From: Gammaproteobacteria bacterium
GTDB taxonomy: Bacteria > Pseudomonadota > Gammaproteobacteria > Legionellales > Legionellaceae
Direction: 5' to 3'
NCBI GenBank assembly: GCA_026399205.1
Contig: JAPLRL010000007.1
Span: forward strand, 1-40,477
DNA length: 40,477 nucleotides
Position numbers and translations under genes: made by a program. The notes under the pieces are model-generated. The model did no database searches, was not told where the DNA came from, and saw nothing but the letters and a program-made list of their open reading frames with translations. Below, one piece after another: positions 24,902-34,028 of the stretch (position 1 is the stretch's first letter; every line of letters begins with the position of its first letter).

Positions 24902-26110
24902 ATGAAAACATATGACTTTATAATTATAGGCGCCGGCATAGTTGGAATGACCGTGGCCTATGAATTACGTCAACGTTATCCTAAAGCCTCTATCGCAATA
25001 TTAGATAAAGAAGCTAAAGTCGGCGTTCACGCAAGCGGTCGTAATAGCGGCGTGTTGCACAGCGGTATTTATTATACAAACGATACCTTAAAAGCCAAAG
25101 TTTGTGCCACTGGTGCTGCGAAAATGATGGCTTTTGCGCAAACCCATCAAATTCCCTATGCCAAGTCAGGTAAAATTATTTTAGCGACGTCTGAACATCA
25201 ACTCCCCGTTCTTGATCGGTTGATGAAAAATGCGCGTGAAAATGGGATTAATGCAATAAAAATCAGTGGAGATGAGGCGTTAAAAATTGAGCCACATGCA
25301 GCACTGGGGCCTGCGGCTATATACTGCCCTGATACGGCTGTCATTGATAGTCTCGCTGCTTTAACAAAGCTGCAAGCCTTACTTGAGAAACAAGGGGTTT
25401 GTTTTCATTTTCAGTGTCAGATGACAGGGCTAAAGCAATTCAATCAACTAGAAACACGGCAGGGTCTATTTTCTTTTGGGTTTCTTTTTAATTGCGCAGG
25501 AGCATATGCAGATACCCTGGCTCGTTATTTTGGGCTGGCTCAGGATTATATGCTCATTCCTTTTAAGGGAATATATTGGAAGTTAAGCTCAGAGGCAAAC
25601 TCACTGATTCATTCAAATATTTATCCTGTTCCTGATGTTTCCTTGCCTTTTTTGGGTGTTCATCTCACAAGAGTGATCAATGGGGATGTTTACGTGGGTC
25701 CGACGGCTATCCCGGTTTTTGGAAGGGAAAATTATCATCACGTTAAGGGATTGAAACTGAAGGAAGCGTTCGGTATAGGGGCTACATTGGCGCGTTTGTA
25801 CATGGAAAACCAGAATAACTTTAGACTACTTGCGCATACAGAATTATTAAAATATCGAAAATCAGTTTTCTTGTCTTCAGCACAACAACTGTTACCTTCG
25901 TTGCGTGCGATAGATTTGATTCCTACCCCTAAAAGTGGTATTCGGCCTCAGTTGATGAATATTAAAACTAAGAAATTAGAAATGGATTATATTTTTCAAA
26001 AAACAGATTGTTCTGTGCATGTTTTAAATGCGATTTCGCCTGCGTTTACCAGTTCGTTTGAATTTGCTCGGATAATTGTAGATCAAAGTGAAGCATGTTT
26101 TAAAAAATAG
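24902..26110 (+). CDS. FAD-dependent oxidoreductase, LhgO-like
   Basis: 402 residues. FAD site IIGAGIVGMTVAYEL at the N-terminus, the family marker SGRNSGVLHSGIYY near residue 46, FNCAGAYAD in the middle, and a C-terminal substrate domain. It resembles L-2-hydroxyglutarate oxidase and related hydroxy-acid oxidases. In a nucleotide-sugar operon it may instead oxidise a sugar or branched-sugar hydroxyl, a guess based only on context. It starts 11 bases after the previous stop. Its 3' end overlaps the 3' end of the convergent minus-strand gene by 28 bases. Confidence 0.78.
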   Translation: MKTYDFIIIGAGIVGMTVAYELRQRYPKASIAILDKEAKVGVHASGRNSGVLHSGIYYTNDTLKAKVCATGAAKMMAFAQTHQIPYAKSGKIILATSEHQLPVLDRLMKNARENGINAIKISGDEALKIEPHAALGPAAIYCPDTAVIDSLAALTKLQALLEKQGVCFHFQCQMTGLKQFNQLETRQGLFSFGFLFNCAGAYADTLARYFGLAQDYMLIPFKGIYWKLSSEANSLIHSNIYPVPDVSLPFLGVHLTRVINGDVYVGPTAIPVFGRENYHHVKGLKLKEAFGIGATLARLYMENQNNFRLLAHTELLKYRKSVFLSSAQQLLPSLRAIDLIPTPKSGIRPQLMNIKTKKLEMDYIFQKTDCSVHVLNAISPAFTSSFEFARIIVDQSEACFKK

Positions 26111-27270
26111 TCTGCAAAGCCATAAGTTAACCAGCTGGTTACGTTATAATCAACCATTTCCAAGATAATGATATCGCTTTTTTCAATATCTTTTAATATG
26201 CTTTGTTGCACAGGGTTCTCTTTGTTGTTTTTTATTTGTAGACTGGGTATGACTGTGCGTGTTTTAAAATAACTAGATACAACTAACTTTTCTGGCATTT
26301 TTATTTGATTTAAGATGAATTGGATTTGATCGGAAAAACTATCTCCAATGAGGACTATTTTGGGATGCCAGGGAGAGTGTTTATCAATCGAAATCAGATG
26401 TGAGGGGTAGGGGGTGGGTCTTAATAATTTAGCGCTGGACCAGATATTTAATAATGAATATCCATCTACGTCGACATCATATCCTGGGGGCAGTCGTGGT
26501 TCGGAGTGACCGCAATCAAGTTTTGACATGTTTGAAAATTGCTGTGATGAATTTTCTATGATGTGTTGTGCAATAATACACGCAGCGTAGTAGTTCCAGT
26601 GTAGCCCTGATATTGGATGTGTTTCGATGTGAGATGTTCGAGTAAGATGCCGTAATAGAGGGCCAGCGTCTATGACATTGACGCCCGTGGCTTTTAAGAT
26701 ACGACCAAAATTGGCGGTTCTTTTAAAAACATGGTGAGCACCATGAACTAAATAACGTTTACCTAATTCCTTAGGATAAATATAAGCTTTGCTACTAGCT
26801 AAAACTACGATAAAAAATTTATTTTTTGAAGCAAGGTCATGCTGAATTTTTAGTAATTTGTTAGCTTCCAATGTGTACCGATTTTCAAGTGTTTCTTTTT
26901 GAATCATTTCTTGATTTAAGCTATCAATGGACAGGTTGCTATAAAGGCCATGATGCGGTGTGGTGGTTAGTTTTAACCTGGTATTATTCACTTCATGAAA
27001 GAGTCTAAAATTAAGTTCATTATAGGAGCGAATAAAATAGGCTCGAAACCCGAGGTGTGTATTAAAAAATTTCTCTATCCATTGTTGTAGACTTTTATCA
27101 AAAAAAGCAGAGCGGTAATGAATGGGCTTATTGGGGACGGGATCAGTATAGCCATATAATGTTTTTTCCCGAATAAGATGGGTTCGCCATTGAATCAATG
27201 GGGCAAGCAGGAATAACACGATGAGTATGGAATAGATGACACCTAAGTTTCGGCGAAGCAGGTTTATCAT
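26083..27270 (-). CDS. AlgJ/AlgX-like SGNH partner, C-terminally short
   Basis: 395 residues, paralogous to the first 390 or so residues of the protein at 948-2660. It has an N-terminal membrane anchor, LYGYTDPVPNKP, LYSNLSID, SGLHWNYYA as the His region and LIGDSFSDQI as the Ser region, ending EMVDYNVTSWLTYGFADYF. It lacks the extra C-terminal domain of its paralogue. The stop lies inside the convergent oxidoreductase gene, so the end probably was reset by a rearrangement. The MBOAT gene abuts upstream. It should complete O-acylation with that MBOAT. Confidence 0.82.
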   Translation of the reverse strand: MINLLRRNLGVIYSILIVLFLLAPLIQWRTHLIREKTLYGYTDPVPNKPIHYRSAFFDKSLQQWIEKFFNTHLGFRAYFIRSYNELNFRLFHEVNNTRLKLTTTPHHGLYSNLSIDSLNQEMIQKETLENRYTLEANKLLKIQHDLASKNKFFIVVLASSKAYIYPKELGKRYLVHGAHHVFKRTANFGRILKATGVNVIDAGPLLRHLTRTSHIETHPISGLHWNYYAACIIAQHIIENSSQQFSNMSKLDCGHSEPRLPPGYDVDVDGYSLLNIWSSAKLLRPTPYPSHLISIDKHSPWHPKIVLIGDSFSDQIQFILNQIKMPEKLVVSSYFKTRTVIPSLQIKNNKENPVQQSILKDIEKSDIIILEMVDYNVTSWLTYGFADYFLKHASL

Positions 27271-28743
27271 TTAGAACCTAAAATAAAGAAAGGGGACATA
27301 ATCCGAGCTGACTATAGCAGCGGCAGATAATGAGAGAAGAGAGAGAGTCAATATAAACTGATAGTTGAGTGCTTTGATGCCGCTGATTTCCATGTTTTCA
27401 GTCCATGCCGCTTGAATCTGAATGTTATTCATGATTTTGGGGAGGGGGATGGTAACGAACGCAAGGAGGGAGCCAAGCATCATTGTTGTAATGGCTTGGT
27501 TCGTAAAAATGCTGCCCCAGGGTAAGACCGGATGATCTGCATGAGCGAAACCACACAAGATGCTTATATAGTGAAGCGCCTCATGGAGCGTTGCGGCACG
27601 AAAAAAGACCCAGCCTATCATGATAATAAAAAGGGTGATGATTTGTTTCATGATGTGAGGTAAATAAAGTTTTTTCCCCCACCGACTGGTGTTAAACACC
27701 CGCTCCAGGCATAGAAAAAATCCATAATACCCCCCCCAAATAACAAAATTCCAGCTTGCACCATGCCAAAATCCTGAAATTAAAAATACAACCCAGAGGT
27801 TAAGATAGGTTTTGGGGATAGACACTCGGTTTCCACCCAGTGGGATATAGAGATAAAGCCGCATCCAATTAGAGAGTGAGATGTGCCAGCGACGCCAAAA
27901 GTCTGTGATACTACGAGCGGTATATGGGCGATTAAAATTTTCCGGGAAACGAAACCCAATCATGCGCCCCAAGCCAATAGCCATGTCAGAATAACCTGAA
28001 AAATCGAAGTAAATCTGTAGGGTATAGGCCAAAATACCCCCCCAGGCGAATAGAAAAGACAATTCATGGGTTGGAAGAGAGAAAACTTGATCAGCAATCA
28101 ATCCCAGTGGATCTGCAATGAATAGCTTCTTTAATAACCCAATGGAAAAGCGAGTGAAGCCAACAATAAAGCCATCAGCCGTATGCTTGCGATTTTGCAG
28201 TTGCATGCCAATGTCGTGATAGCGAATAATGGGGCCTGCGATGAGCTGTGGAAAAAGAAAGATATAAAGTGCGCAGTCAAAAAAATGTCGAGGTGGAGTG
28301 GCTCGACCTTTATAACTGTCAACGAGATAACTTATTTTATGAAAAGTAATAAAAGAAATCCCTAAAATAAGTGGGAAATTCGGTTGAGTCATTGTTAAGT
28401 TAAAATAAGTATGTAAGGGGCCGAAGCATTGGGCGTAGATAAAATTGAGATATTTTGAACCAATGAGGATGCAGGTATTGAGTACAATAGCGATGGATAA
28501 TAGTATTAATTTGATGTGTTGTTTAACAGAAGAATGGGGCTCGATGAATTTAGAGATGTGGTAATCAATATAGGTGGTTAAAACTAAGATAAATACAAAG
28601 ATAGGTTCGCCCCAAGCAAAAAATAAGATACTTCCCAAAAGTGCAACAGTATTTTTTGAGGAAGTATGGTTGGGCGCTAGATAATAAGCGGATAAAAACA
28701 CGGGTAGAAAAAAAAATATAAAAAAAGGTGATGTAAATAGCAT
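27271..28743 (-). CDS. MBOAT family O-acyltransferase, operon B copy
   Basis: 490 residues, the same length as the paralogue at 2661-4133 and alike throughout, including FRRWHISLSNWM-type and YIPLGGNRVSIP motifs and the catalytic GFWHGASWNF with His near 327. It is polytopic and resides in the inner membrane. Its stop abuts the ATG of the SGNH partner. A 28-base gap separates it from the 760-residue membrane protein upstream. Two MBOAT/SGNH pairs suggest either two acylation sites or redundancy. Confidence 0.92.
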   Translation of the reverse strand: MLFTSPFFIFFFLPVFLSAYYLAPNHTSSKNTVALLGSILFFAWGEPIFVFILVLTTYIDYHISKFIEPHSSVKQHIKLILLSIAIVLNTCILIGSKYLNFIYAQCFGPLHTYFNLTMTQPNFPLILGISFITFHKISYLVDSYKGRATPPRHFFDCALYIFLFPQLIAGPIIRYHDIGMQLQNRKHTADGFIVGFTRFSIGLLKKLFIADPLGLIADQVFSLPTHELSFLFAWGGILAYTLQIYFDFSGYSDMAIGLGRMIGFRFPENFNRPYTARSITDFWRRWHISLSNWMRLYLYIPLGGNRVSIPKTYLNLWVVFLISGFWHGASWNFVIWGGYYGFFLCLERVFNTSRWGKKLYLPHIMKQIITLFIIMIGWVFFRAATLHEALHYISILCGFAHADHPVLPWGSIFTNQAITTMMLGSLLAFVTIPLPKIMNNIQIQAAWTENMEISGIKALNYQFILTLSLLSLSAAAIVSSDYVPFLYFRF

Positions 28744-28771
28744 GGTGAGTTAGCTCAATTCAGTCGCGAAA

Positions 28772-31054
28772 TCATAGTTGATTGATGTCCTTTTGACAAA
28801 TCGTTGTCATGTTTGTAATAGAAAACTTAACTTCTCTGGGATCTCCTTTAGACAGTCTTTCAGGTTTTCCATCTGCTATCAGCTGTAATATATAATGATC
28901 TGATCGGGTCATGATCCATGGTGTTTCAAAGTGTTGCTCGCCAGCAATCGTGGGTAGCACATATTGCGCCATCAGTTTCCCTGAGCGATGCTTTAGGTTG
29001 ACCGTTATTTTTCTTGGGTAGGGGAAAGCAGTGATCTTAAAGGCAAATTTAATTTTTTTGGGTGTGCCTACACTAGAGTAGTAATAACTAATGGTGTTTG
29101 AAACCCAGGTCCGTCTTGGTTCTTCATTGTTTTTTACAGTAACGTAATCCCCCATTGTTTTTTGTAAATTAATAAAATTATAAGGGGCTGATTGTATTAA
29201 AAATGGTTTTAAGTGCATATTGAGATGACCACAAGCATTGCTTCGATAATCCATAGTGATTAACTTTTTGGCTTTATCTAGTGGCATGTGTTTATCTTTG
29301 ATCGGTAGCAACCTTATAATATATCCATCATCACGATAGTCACTGGATAGTTTTTTATCATATAGAATATAGGCCAGCATTTGTCGGAGTTTTTGGTGTT
29401 CCGATGTCAATGTGATGTGAATGATGTCCGAGTTTGGGGGCAGAGCTAACGCGTTACGTAATTGTAGTAATTGAGTAAAGGGGTTTTTCTGTTGTTCAGT
29501 ATCTTCAATAAATTGACGATTGAGCGTGCGCGAAACGAAAACGCATTGAAAAATGAGGCCAAGCAACATTGCACTGAGGTAAGTTATCAGTAAAAAAGAT
29601 CTTAATTTTTTATAATCTTTCCAGAGTACACTGATGCCGATGCCGACGAGTGCTAATGAAAACGGGGTGGCATAGTTGGAAATTTTATATTGCAAAAACG
29701 TATGGCCTACTTCGGTAGAATTGATACTGGGTATAAAATATCTTAATTTTATAAACACTAGTAATAAAATAAACTGAATACAAAAGATAAGTCGTAATAC
29801 TAAGTTTCTTTTTTGTTCGGAAAGAATGAAACGAAGAAGAATACAGCATAAGATAATCAATGCAACTGGAAATAGATAGCAACTCACAACGCTATCAAAT
29901 CGATAGGGCATATTCACAAAATCGCACTTCATTCCAAAAGTGTGTGCTAAATACTGGATGGGTGACCACGGCACAGTCCACCCGATTTTTACATGCGCAT
30001 TAGATATGAAGAGGGTGAGGAGAAAGCTTTTTATGATTCGAATGCCTTCATAATTAATTAAAATCAAGGTTTCGATGCTATAGAGTGCTAAAAAAAGAGA
30101 AAGTTGTTTTATTGCGTTTCTATTGGCTAATCCGGTAATGATAAAAAATATTCCTAAGGCTGCCGCAAACAGTGGGCATGGTTCGTTATAAGCAAATAAC
30201 AATGCTGCAGAGCAGATGGAGAGGGGGAGACAATAGATTGCCGTTTTTTGAAGCGAACATCGATGGTTAATCATCGATCGTGTCACTAAGGGAACAAGGG
30301 CGCACAGGCCAGTGGCTAATGCAAGACCCCAGGTTTGCGCGTAAAAACCCCATTGCGCACTATACAGATATCCGTTGAGTGAAAAAGCGGGTAAAGCCGC
30401 CAAAGACAAAATGACTGTTTTTGGTGCCGCAGTGACTTGCCGGATGATTCCCCCGATGGACAGACAGCCTGTGACAAAACCAAGAGCTATCGTTGGGATA
30501 TAGGCATAATAGGACCATTTCAATGAAAAAAGAGATTGTACAAATCCCAATAAAAAGCTCGCTCCCATGCGTAAGCCATGCACTTGATAAAGCATAATCT
30601 GAGTAAGATAAGGATGAAATCCTGAGGCAATTGCCTTTTCAGAAAAAGCATGTTCTTGTAGCCATTGTCCGTGTGCCAAATAAGTAAAGATATCAGTATA
30701 AGGACTGTATCCATGATAGAGGATAATGGGAGCAAGGATGGGGAGTGCACAAACAATCGAGAATAGGCAAATTTGAGCCCACGCCTGAAATGCGTGTACT
30801 CGGTTTTTTTCATACCAAATTGAAAGAAACATGATCGAAACGATGATCATCAGCGTGTAATGAAACTTGAATGGGGAAAACCATCCATATCCAGTCGAAA
30901 TTAAAATAAGAGCAGCTGCACCAAGGATGGGGGAGACATAAAATCCGATTGATTCACAGATGGCCTGGGGTAATAAATCAACAATTCGGCGGCCAATAAG
31001 GGTACAGATGAGTAACAGTAACCATAAATAAATCATGGTTGTTAAGTAATTCAA
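28772..31054 (-). CDS. Large polytopic membrane protein, GT-C-like, with C-terminal accessory domain
   Basis: 760 residues. Residues 1-500 hold about a dozen membrane helices, with an acidic loop YSPYTDIFTYLAHGQWL (Asp 121) between early helices, the layout of GT-C transferases that use polyprenyl-linked sugar donors. Residues about 640-755 form a soluble, probably periplasmic, tail that resembles the accessory domain of operon A: TWVSNTISYYY, PRKITVNL and DGKPERLSKGDPR match HWWQWVN..V.Y.F, PQTLTI and DGQPRKLSGTDPR. There is no operon A counterpart to this gene. Its start overlaps the GT2 stop (ATGA). A GT-C transferase is the best guess; a polymerase or other transporter is possible. Confidence 0.65.
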   Translation of the reverse strand: MNYLTTMIYLWLLLLICTLIGRRIVDLLPQAICESIGFYVSPILGAAALILISTGYGWFSPFKFHYTLMIIVSIMFLSIWYEKNRVHAFQAWAQICLFSIVCALPILAPIILYHGYSPYTDIFTYLAHGQWLQEHAFSEKAIASGFHPYLTQIMLYQVHGLRMGASFLLGFVQSLFSLKWSYYAYIPTIALGFVTGCLSIGGIIRQVTAAPKTVILSLAALPAFSLNGYLYSAQWGFYAQTWGLALATGLCALVPLVTRSMINHRCSLQKTAIYCLPLSICSAALLFAYNEPCPLFAAALGIFFIITGLANRNAIKQLSLFLALYSIETLILINYEGIRIIKSFLLTLFISNAHVKIGWTVPWSPIQYLAHTFGMKCDFVNMPYRFDSVVSCYLFPVALIILCCILLRFILSEQKRNLVLRLIFCIQFILLLVFIKLRYFIPSINSTEVGHTFLQYKISNYATPFSLALVGIGISVLWKDYKKLRSFLLITYLSAMLLGLIFQCVFVSRTLNRQFIEDTEQQKNPFTQLLQLRNALALPPNSDIIHITLTSEHQKLRQMLAYILYDKKLSSDYRDDGYIIRLLPIKDKHMPLDKAKKLITMDYRSNACGHLNMHLKPFLIQSAPYNFINLQKTMGDYVTVKNNEEPRRTWVSNTISYYYSSVGTPKKIKFAFKITAFPYPRKITVNLKHRSGKLMAQYVLPTIAGEQHFETPWIMTRSDHYILQLIADGKPERLSKGDPREVKFSITNMTTICQKDINQL

Positions 31055-31959
31055 GCGTCTCTCCTTAGATACATAAAGCGACTAGTCACAGGCGTTTTGA
31101 TCAGCCAATCATAGATTGTTTTTATTAAAGTGACAGAGAGCTTTCTATTCCAATAGATTGAGCTTAACAGTGTGTGGTAAGTTAACATGATCCGAAATAA
31201 ACAGGGATGTTGTTTTCCATCCATTTTTTGTTCAATGACAGCATGTGCATAATGATAAAGCCACTTGTCTGGTACGCTATTGAACTTTTCTTTCAGCATG
31301 TCATTAATTTCAGCATGCGCCTTGGCTTTTTGATGCATGGTTTTTGTTTCTGCATAAAGGCGAGATCCTGCAAGTTTTTTTTGAAGAAACATAACAGAAG
31401 CATTGGCTTTGCTTAAACGCAGCCAGTATTCATAGTCCATGCAGTATTGAAGGGAGTCGTTGAGTAGGCCATATTTTTCAAAGACACGTCGCCTAAAAAA
31501 GACAGCGGGTTGGCAGAAGTAACAGGTCTCAATGAGTCGCTCGTGGTCCCATGGTTCGGTCGGATAGGTCTCAAAAGGTAGGTCGTTTGTATTAATATGA
31601 TCGGCTTGGCCATAGACGACATCACAATCTGGATGGGCGTTAAAAAAGTCTAGGACACGTTGTAAAGTACCTTGATAGTAAATGTCGTCAGAATTTAGCC
31701 ATCCAATGATGTCACCACTGCTTGCTTGAATGCCTTTATTGACGGCATGGGCTTGACCGTTGTCGGGTTCAGATAGCCACTTGAGATGTGGCATGGATTG
31801 GGCGGCTTCTTTGAGAATAGAAACCGTTTGATCATGACTGCCTCCATCCATGACGATATGTTCTAGCTCGGCATCTACTTTTTGGAAAGCAACGCTTTGT
31901 AAAGTTCTGAGGATGTAGGGATCTTGTTGATACGATGGGGTGATGATACTAATTTTCAT
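31051..31959 (-). CDS. GT2 glycosyltransferase, operon B copy without accessory domain
   Basis: 302 residues from the ATG at 31959, which matches the paralogue's start (KISIITPSYQQ). It has VMDGGSHDQT and the site NSDD, then QPAVFFRRRVFEKYGLL. It parallels the first 300 residues of the protein at 4222-5526 but lacks the C-terminal HWWQW domain. The start overlaps the upstream GT4 stop by 11 bases, exactly as in operon A. An earlier in-frame ATG at 31992 is less likely. Confidence 0.88.
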   Translation of the reverse strand: MKISIITPSYQQDPYILRTLQSVAFQKVDAELEHIVMDGGSHDQTVSILKEAAQSMPHLKWLSEPDNGQAHAVNKGIQASSGDIIGWLNSDDIYYQGTLQRVLDFFNAHPDCDVVYGQADHINTNDLPFETYPTEPWDHERLIETCYFCQPAVFFRRRVFEKYGLLNDSLQYCMDYEYWLRLSKANASVMFLQKKLAGSRLYAETKTMHQKAKAHAEINDMLKEKFNSVPDKWLYHYAHAVIEQKMDGKQHPCLFRIMLTYHTLLSSIYWNRKLSVTLIKTIYDWLIKTPVTSRFMYLRRDA

Positions 31960-33268
31960 GAATGAGCTCCTTAAATACCGCAAGGTGCTCATCTGCCATG
32001 TGTTTCACTTGTGAAAAATCAGCAGCTCGCTTTAGTCCTGCCTGAATCCTAGTATTGCGCTCTTCAGTTGAGAGCATGACCAGTTGGTGAATGGCGTTGG
32101 CAATTTCAACAGGCCTTGTCGGGTCAAATAAAATAGCAGCGTTTTGCGCAATTTCAGGTAAAGAGGTGAGGTGACTACAGGCCACAGGGATTTGATAGGC
32201 AAAGGCTTCTATAATAGGAATCCCGAAACCTTCATAGAAAGAAGGGTATATCATGCCCTTGGCTTGGATGAGGATGGACGTTAATTCATCATTTGATAGG
32301 TAGCCAGGAAAAATAACATGTGCTTCTAATCCAAAAGTTTTTGTGGCTTGAATTAGCCATTGTTGGTGCTCATTTGGGGCACCTGTACAAACCAGTTTAA
32401 TGCTAGGATCTAGGTGTTGTTGTTTAGCTAAAGCAAATGCTGCTAGTAAGGTTTTGTGGTTTTTATGTTTCCAGAAGTTAGCCGGATAGAGTAAATAGTC
32501 TTGGGGAGACAGCCCTAGTCTTTTAAGAAGATCTGGATTTTCTTTAATTGTGCTTGATGTGCGTTGAGCCATTTGGAGGTAAATCGTTTGAACGAAGCTG
32601 TCATCTACTTGTCCGTGTTTGATGACAGTTTCTTTTGTATAGTTTGAAATGCTAATGAGTTTTTTTGCTTTTGCACAAGCGTTTACAAAAGTCTGATGTC
32701 GATGTTCTTGTTCAACAGGGGTAAAAAAATTGGGGAATGTTTGATACTGCAGGTCGTAAATAGTGCAAACAGTTGGAGTGCTGTCCTGGTGGTAGGTTGG
32801 GGCCGTGAATGGACAGAATAGCAATTGAGTGTTTTTTAATTTTAGTTTTGTTAATTGGTGGCTGTATCGTGAAAATAGGTTTTCTAATTTTGCGTTCAGT
32901 GTTTGTAGATAGAGCTGAAATGGATGAGACAAAAATCGGGCTTTAGTTTGAATTGTTTTGGGTAAATACTTGTTGACGGTCTTAATGAGTATTCTTATAG
33001 GATAAAATAAACAGTAAGCCAGAAAAAAAGAAATGTTAAGACAAAGAGAGATGACATAAGGCGGTGTTTTGATGGCCATCACTCTTTTAACATTATCACG
33101 TTCAAGTAAGGCTAGCTCTTGATGGGATCGTTGATGCGTAAGCAACGTAAACTGGGTGGTGGGGGCTTGGCTTGAGAGATGCTTGATGAGCTCTAAGATA
33201 AAAATTTTAGCGCCCCCATTCTCGCCGCCTGGTAAAATAGGGGTGAGGTCAATGGCAATGTTTTTCAT
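31949..33268 (-). CDS. GT4-type glycosyltransferase, operon B copy
   Basis: 439 residues from the ATG at 33268, which overlaps the previous stop (ATGA) and gives KNIAIDLTPILPGGENGGAK, as in the paralogue at 5516-6748. EX7E is EGFGIPIIE near residue 343. Compared with the paralogue, the region between residues about 75 and 155 is longer and contains a hydrophobic run (SLCLNISFFLAYCLFYP), which may help membrane association. The longer frame back to 33331 reads over the upstream gene and is not used. Confidence 0.87.
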   Translation of the reverse strand: MKNIAIDLTPILPGGENGGAKIFILELIKHLSSQAPTTQFTLLTHQRSHQELALLERDNVKRVMAIKTPPYVISLCLNISFFLAYCLFYPIRILIKTVNKYLPKTIQTKARFLSHPFQLYLQTLNAKLENLFSRYSHQLTKLKLKNTQLLFCPFTAPTYHQDSTPTVCTIYDLQYQTFPNFFTPVEQEHRHQTFVNACAKAKKLISISNYTKETVIKHGQVDDSFVQTIYLQMAQRTSSTIKENPDLLKRLGLSPQDYLLYPANFWKHKNHKTLLAAFALAKQQHLDPSIKLVCTGAPNEHQQWLIQATKTFGLEAHVIFPGYLSNDELTSILIQAKGMIYPSFYEGFGIPIIEAFAYQIPVACSHLTSLPEIAQNAAILFDPTRPVEIANAIHQLVMLSTEERNTRIQAGLKRAADFSQVKHMADEHLAVFKELIHEN

Positions 33269-33867
33269 GTGACACCTCTTTTGGGGGTGATCCATGCGGT
33301 GTGATAGAGCGCTAGGATGTTTTCTATACAATGTTTTGATGCGGGCGCAATGAGTTGAATACGATCGGTGGGGAAGTGAGGGAAAAGGGTGATGAAGTCA
33401 GTTTTAACTGAATCGGTCAGCACAATGATCCAATCTGCGCATAAGGATGCATTAAATATTCCGTCGAAACACTCAATAGCATTTAACTCACCTGTCTTGT
33501 TAGCGTTGGTCAGAAAGCTGAGATCAGATAGTGTATAAATCAATTTAGTTTCGTTTAGGGTGTGTGGCGGGCACCAAAAATTGTTGGAATGAAGAATATG
33601 GAGCTGATTTAATTCTTGAGGGTCATTCCAACAGTCGATAAAAGAGGGATAAAGTGTAAATTGATAGTCAGTTTCAACCGACAACAGCGTTTGAATGATG
33701 GTGTGAGCCAACTTACCATTCGTGGTTTGGCGGTTTTGGGGTTGTGCAATATCATATCCAATATGTAGACGCGGGAAAATATTACAGCGATTGGCTGCGG
33801 TCATTCGTTTTAACCTATGAAGACGCCAGTGGAAATTTCTAGGTGGGGATGGTATAAGATTTTTCAT
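33265..33867 (-). pseudogene. GT4 glycosyltransferase with internal deletion of the catalytic domain
   Basis: 200 residues that match both ends of the 399-residue enzyme at 6745-7944. LHIGYDIA, LHSNNFWCP, KLIYTLSDLSFL and CADWIIVLTD..DRIQLIAP cover the N-terminal domain. The sequence then jumps near 33325-33345 straight to ILALYHTAWITPKRGV, the C-terminal tail. About 155-160 residues are missing, including the EX7E donor-binding motif. The join is in frame, so an inert N-terminal domain may still be made. It also keeps the ATGA coupling to the next gene, which may be why the frame is preserved. The start may be 33867 or an internal ATG at 33804. Confidence 0.85.
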
Positions 33868-33909
33868 TGGTGGGCAAGGGATGAATACCAGGGTAACCGT
33901 ATCTTATAT

Positions 33910-33989
33910 CAAGAAATCCGAGCCGCGACCGTTAGGAAGCGGAAATTTTAAAACTTCCGCTTCCTAACGGTCGCGGCTCGGATTTCTTG
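33910..33989. repeat. Long perfect inverted repeat (35-bp arms)
   Basis: The left arm 33910-33944 and the right arm 33955-33989 are exact reverse complements, separated by attttaaaac. It lies between the divergent operon B and the glycosyltransferase at 34029. There is no T run after it and the arms are far longer than an ordinary terminator. The perfect match points to recent insertion or active maintenance of a mobile palindrome. Confidence 0.95.
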
Positions 33990-34028
33990 TATGACGAAGA
34001 CGGGATAAGCGCTGTTGAAGGGGGATGG

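Noticed and set aside
33910-33989. Rho-independent terminator
   Set aside because: The arms are 35 bases, the loop is AT-rich, no T run follows, and it lies between divergent genes rather than after one.
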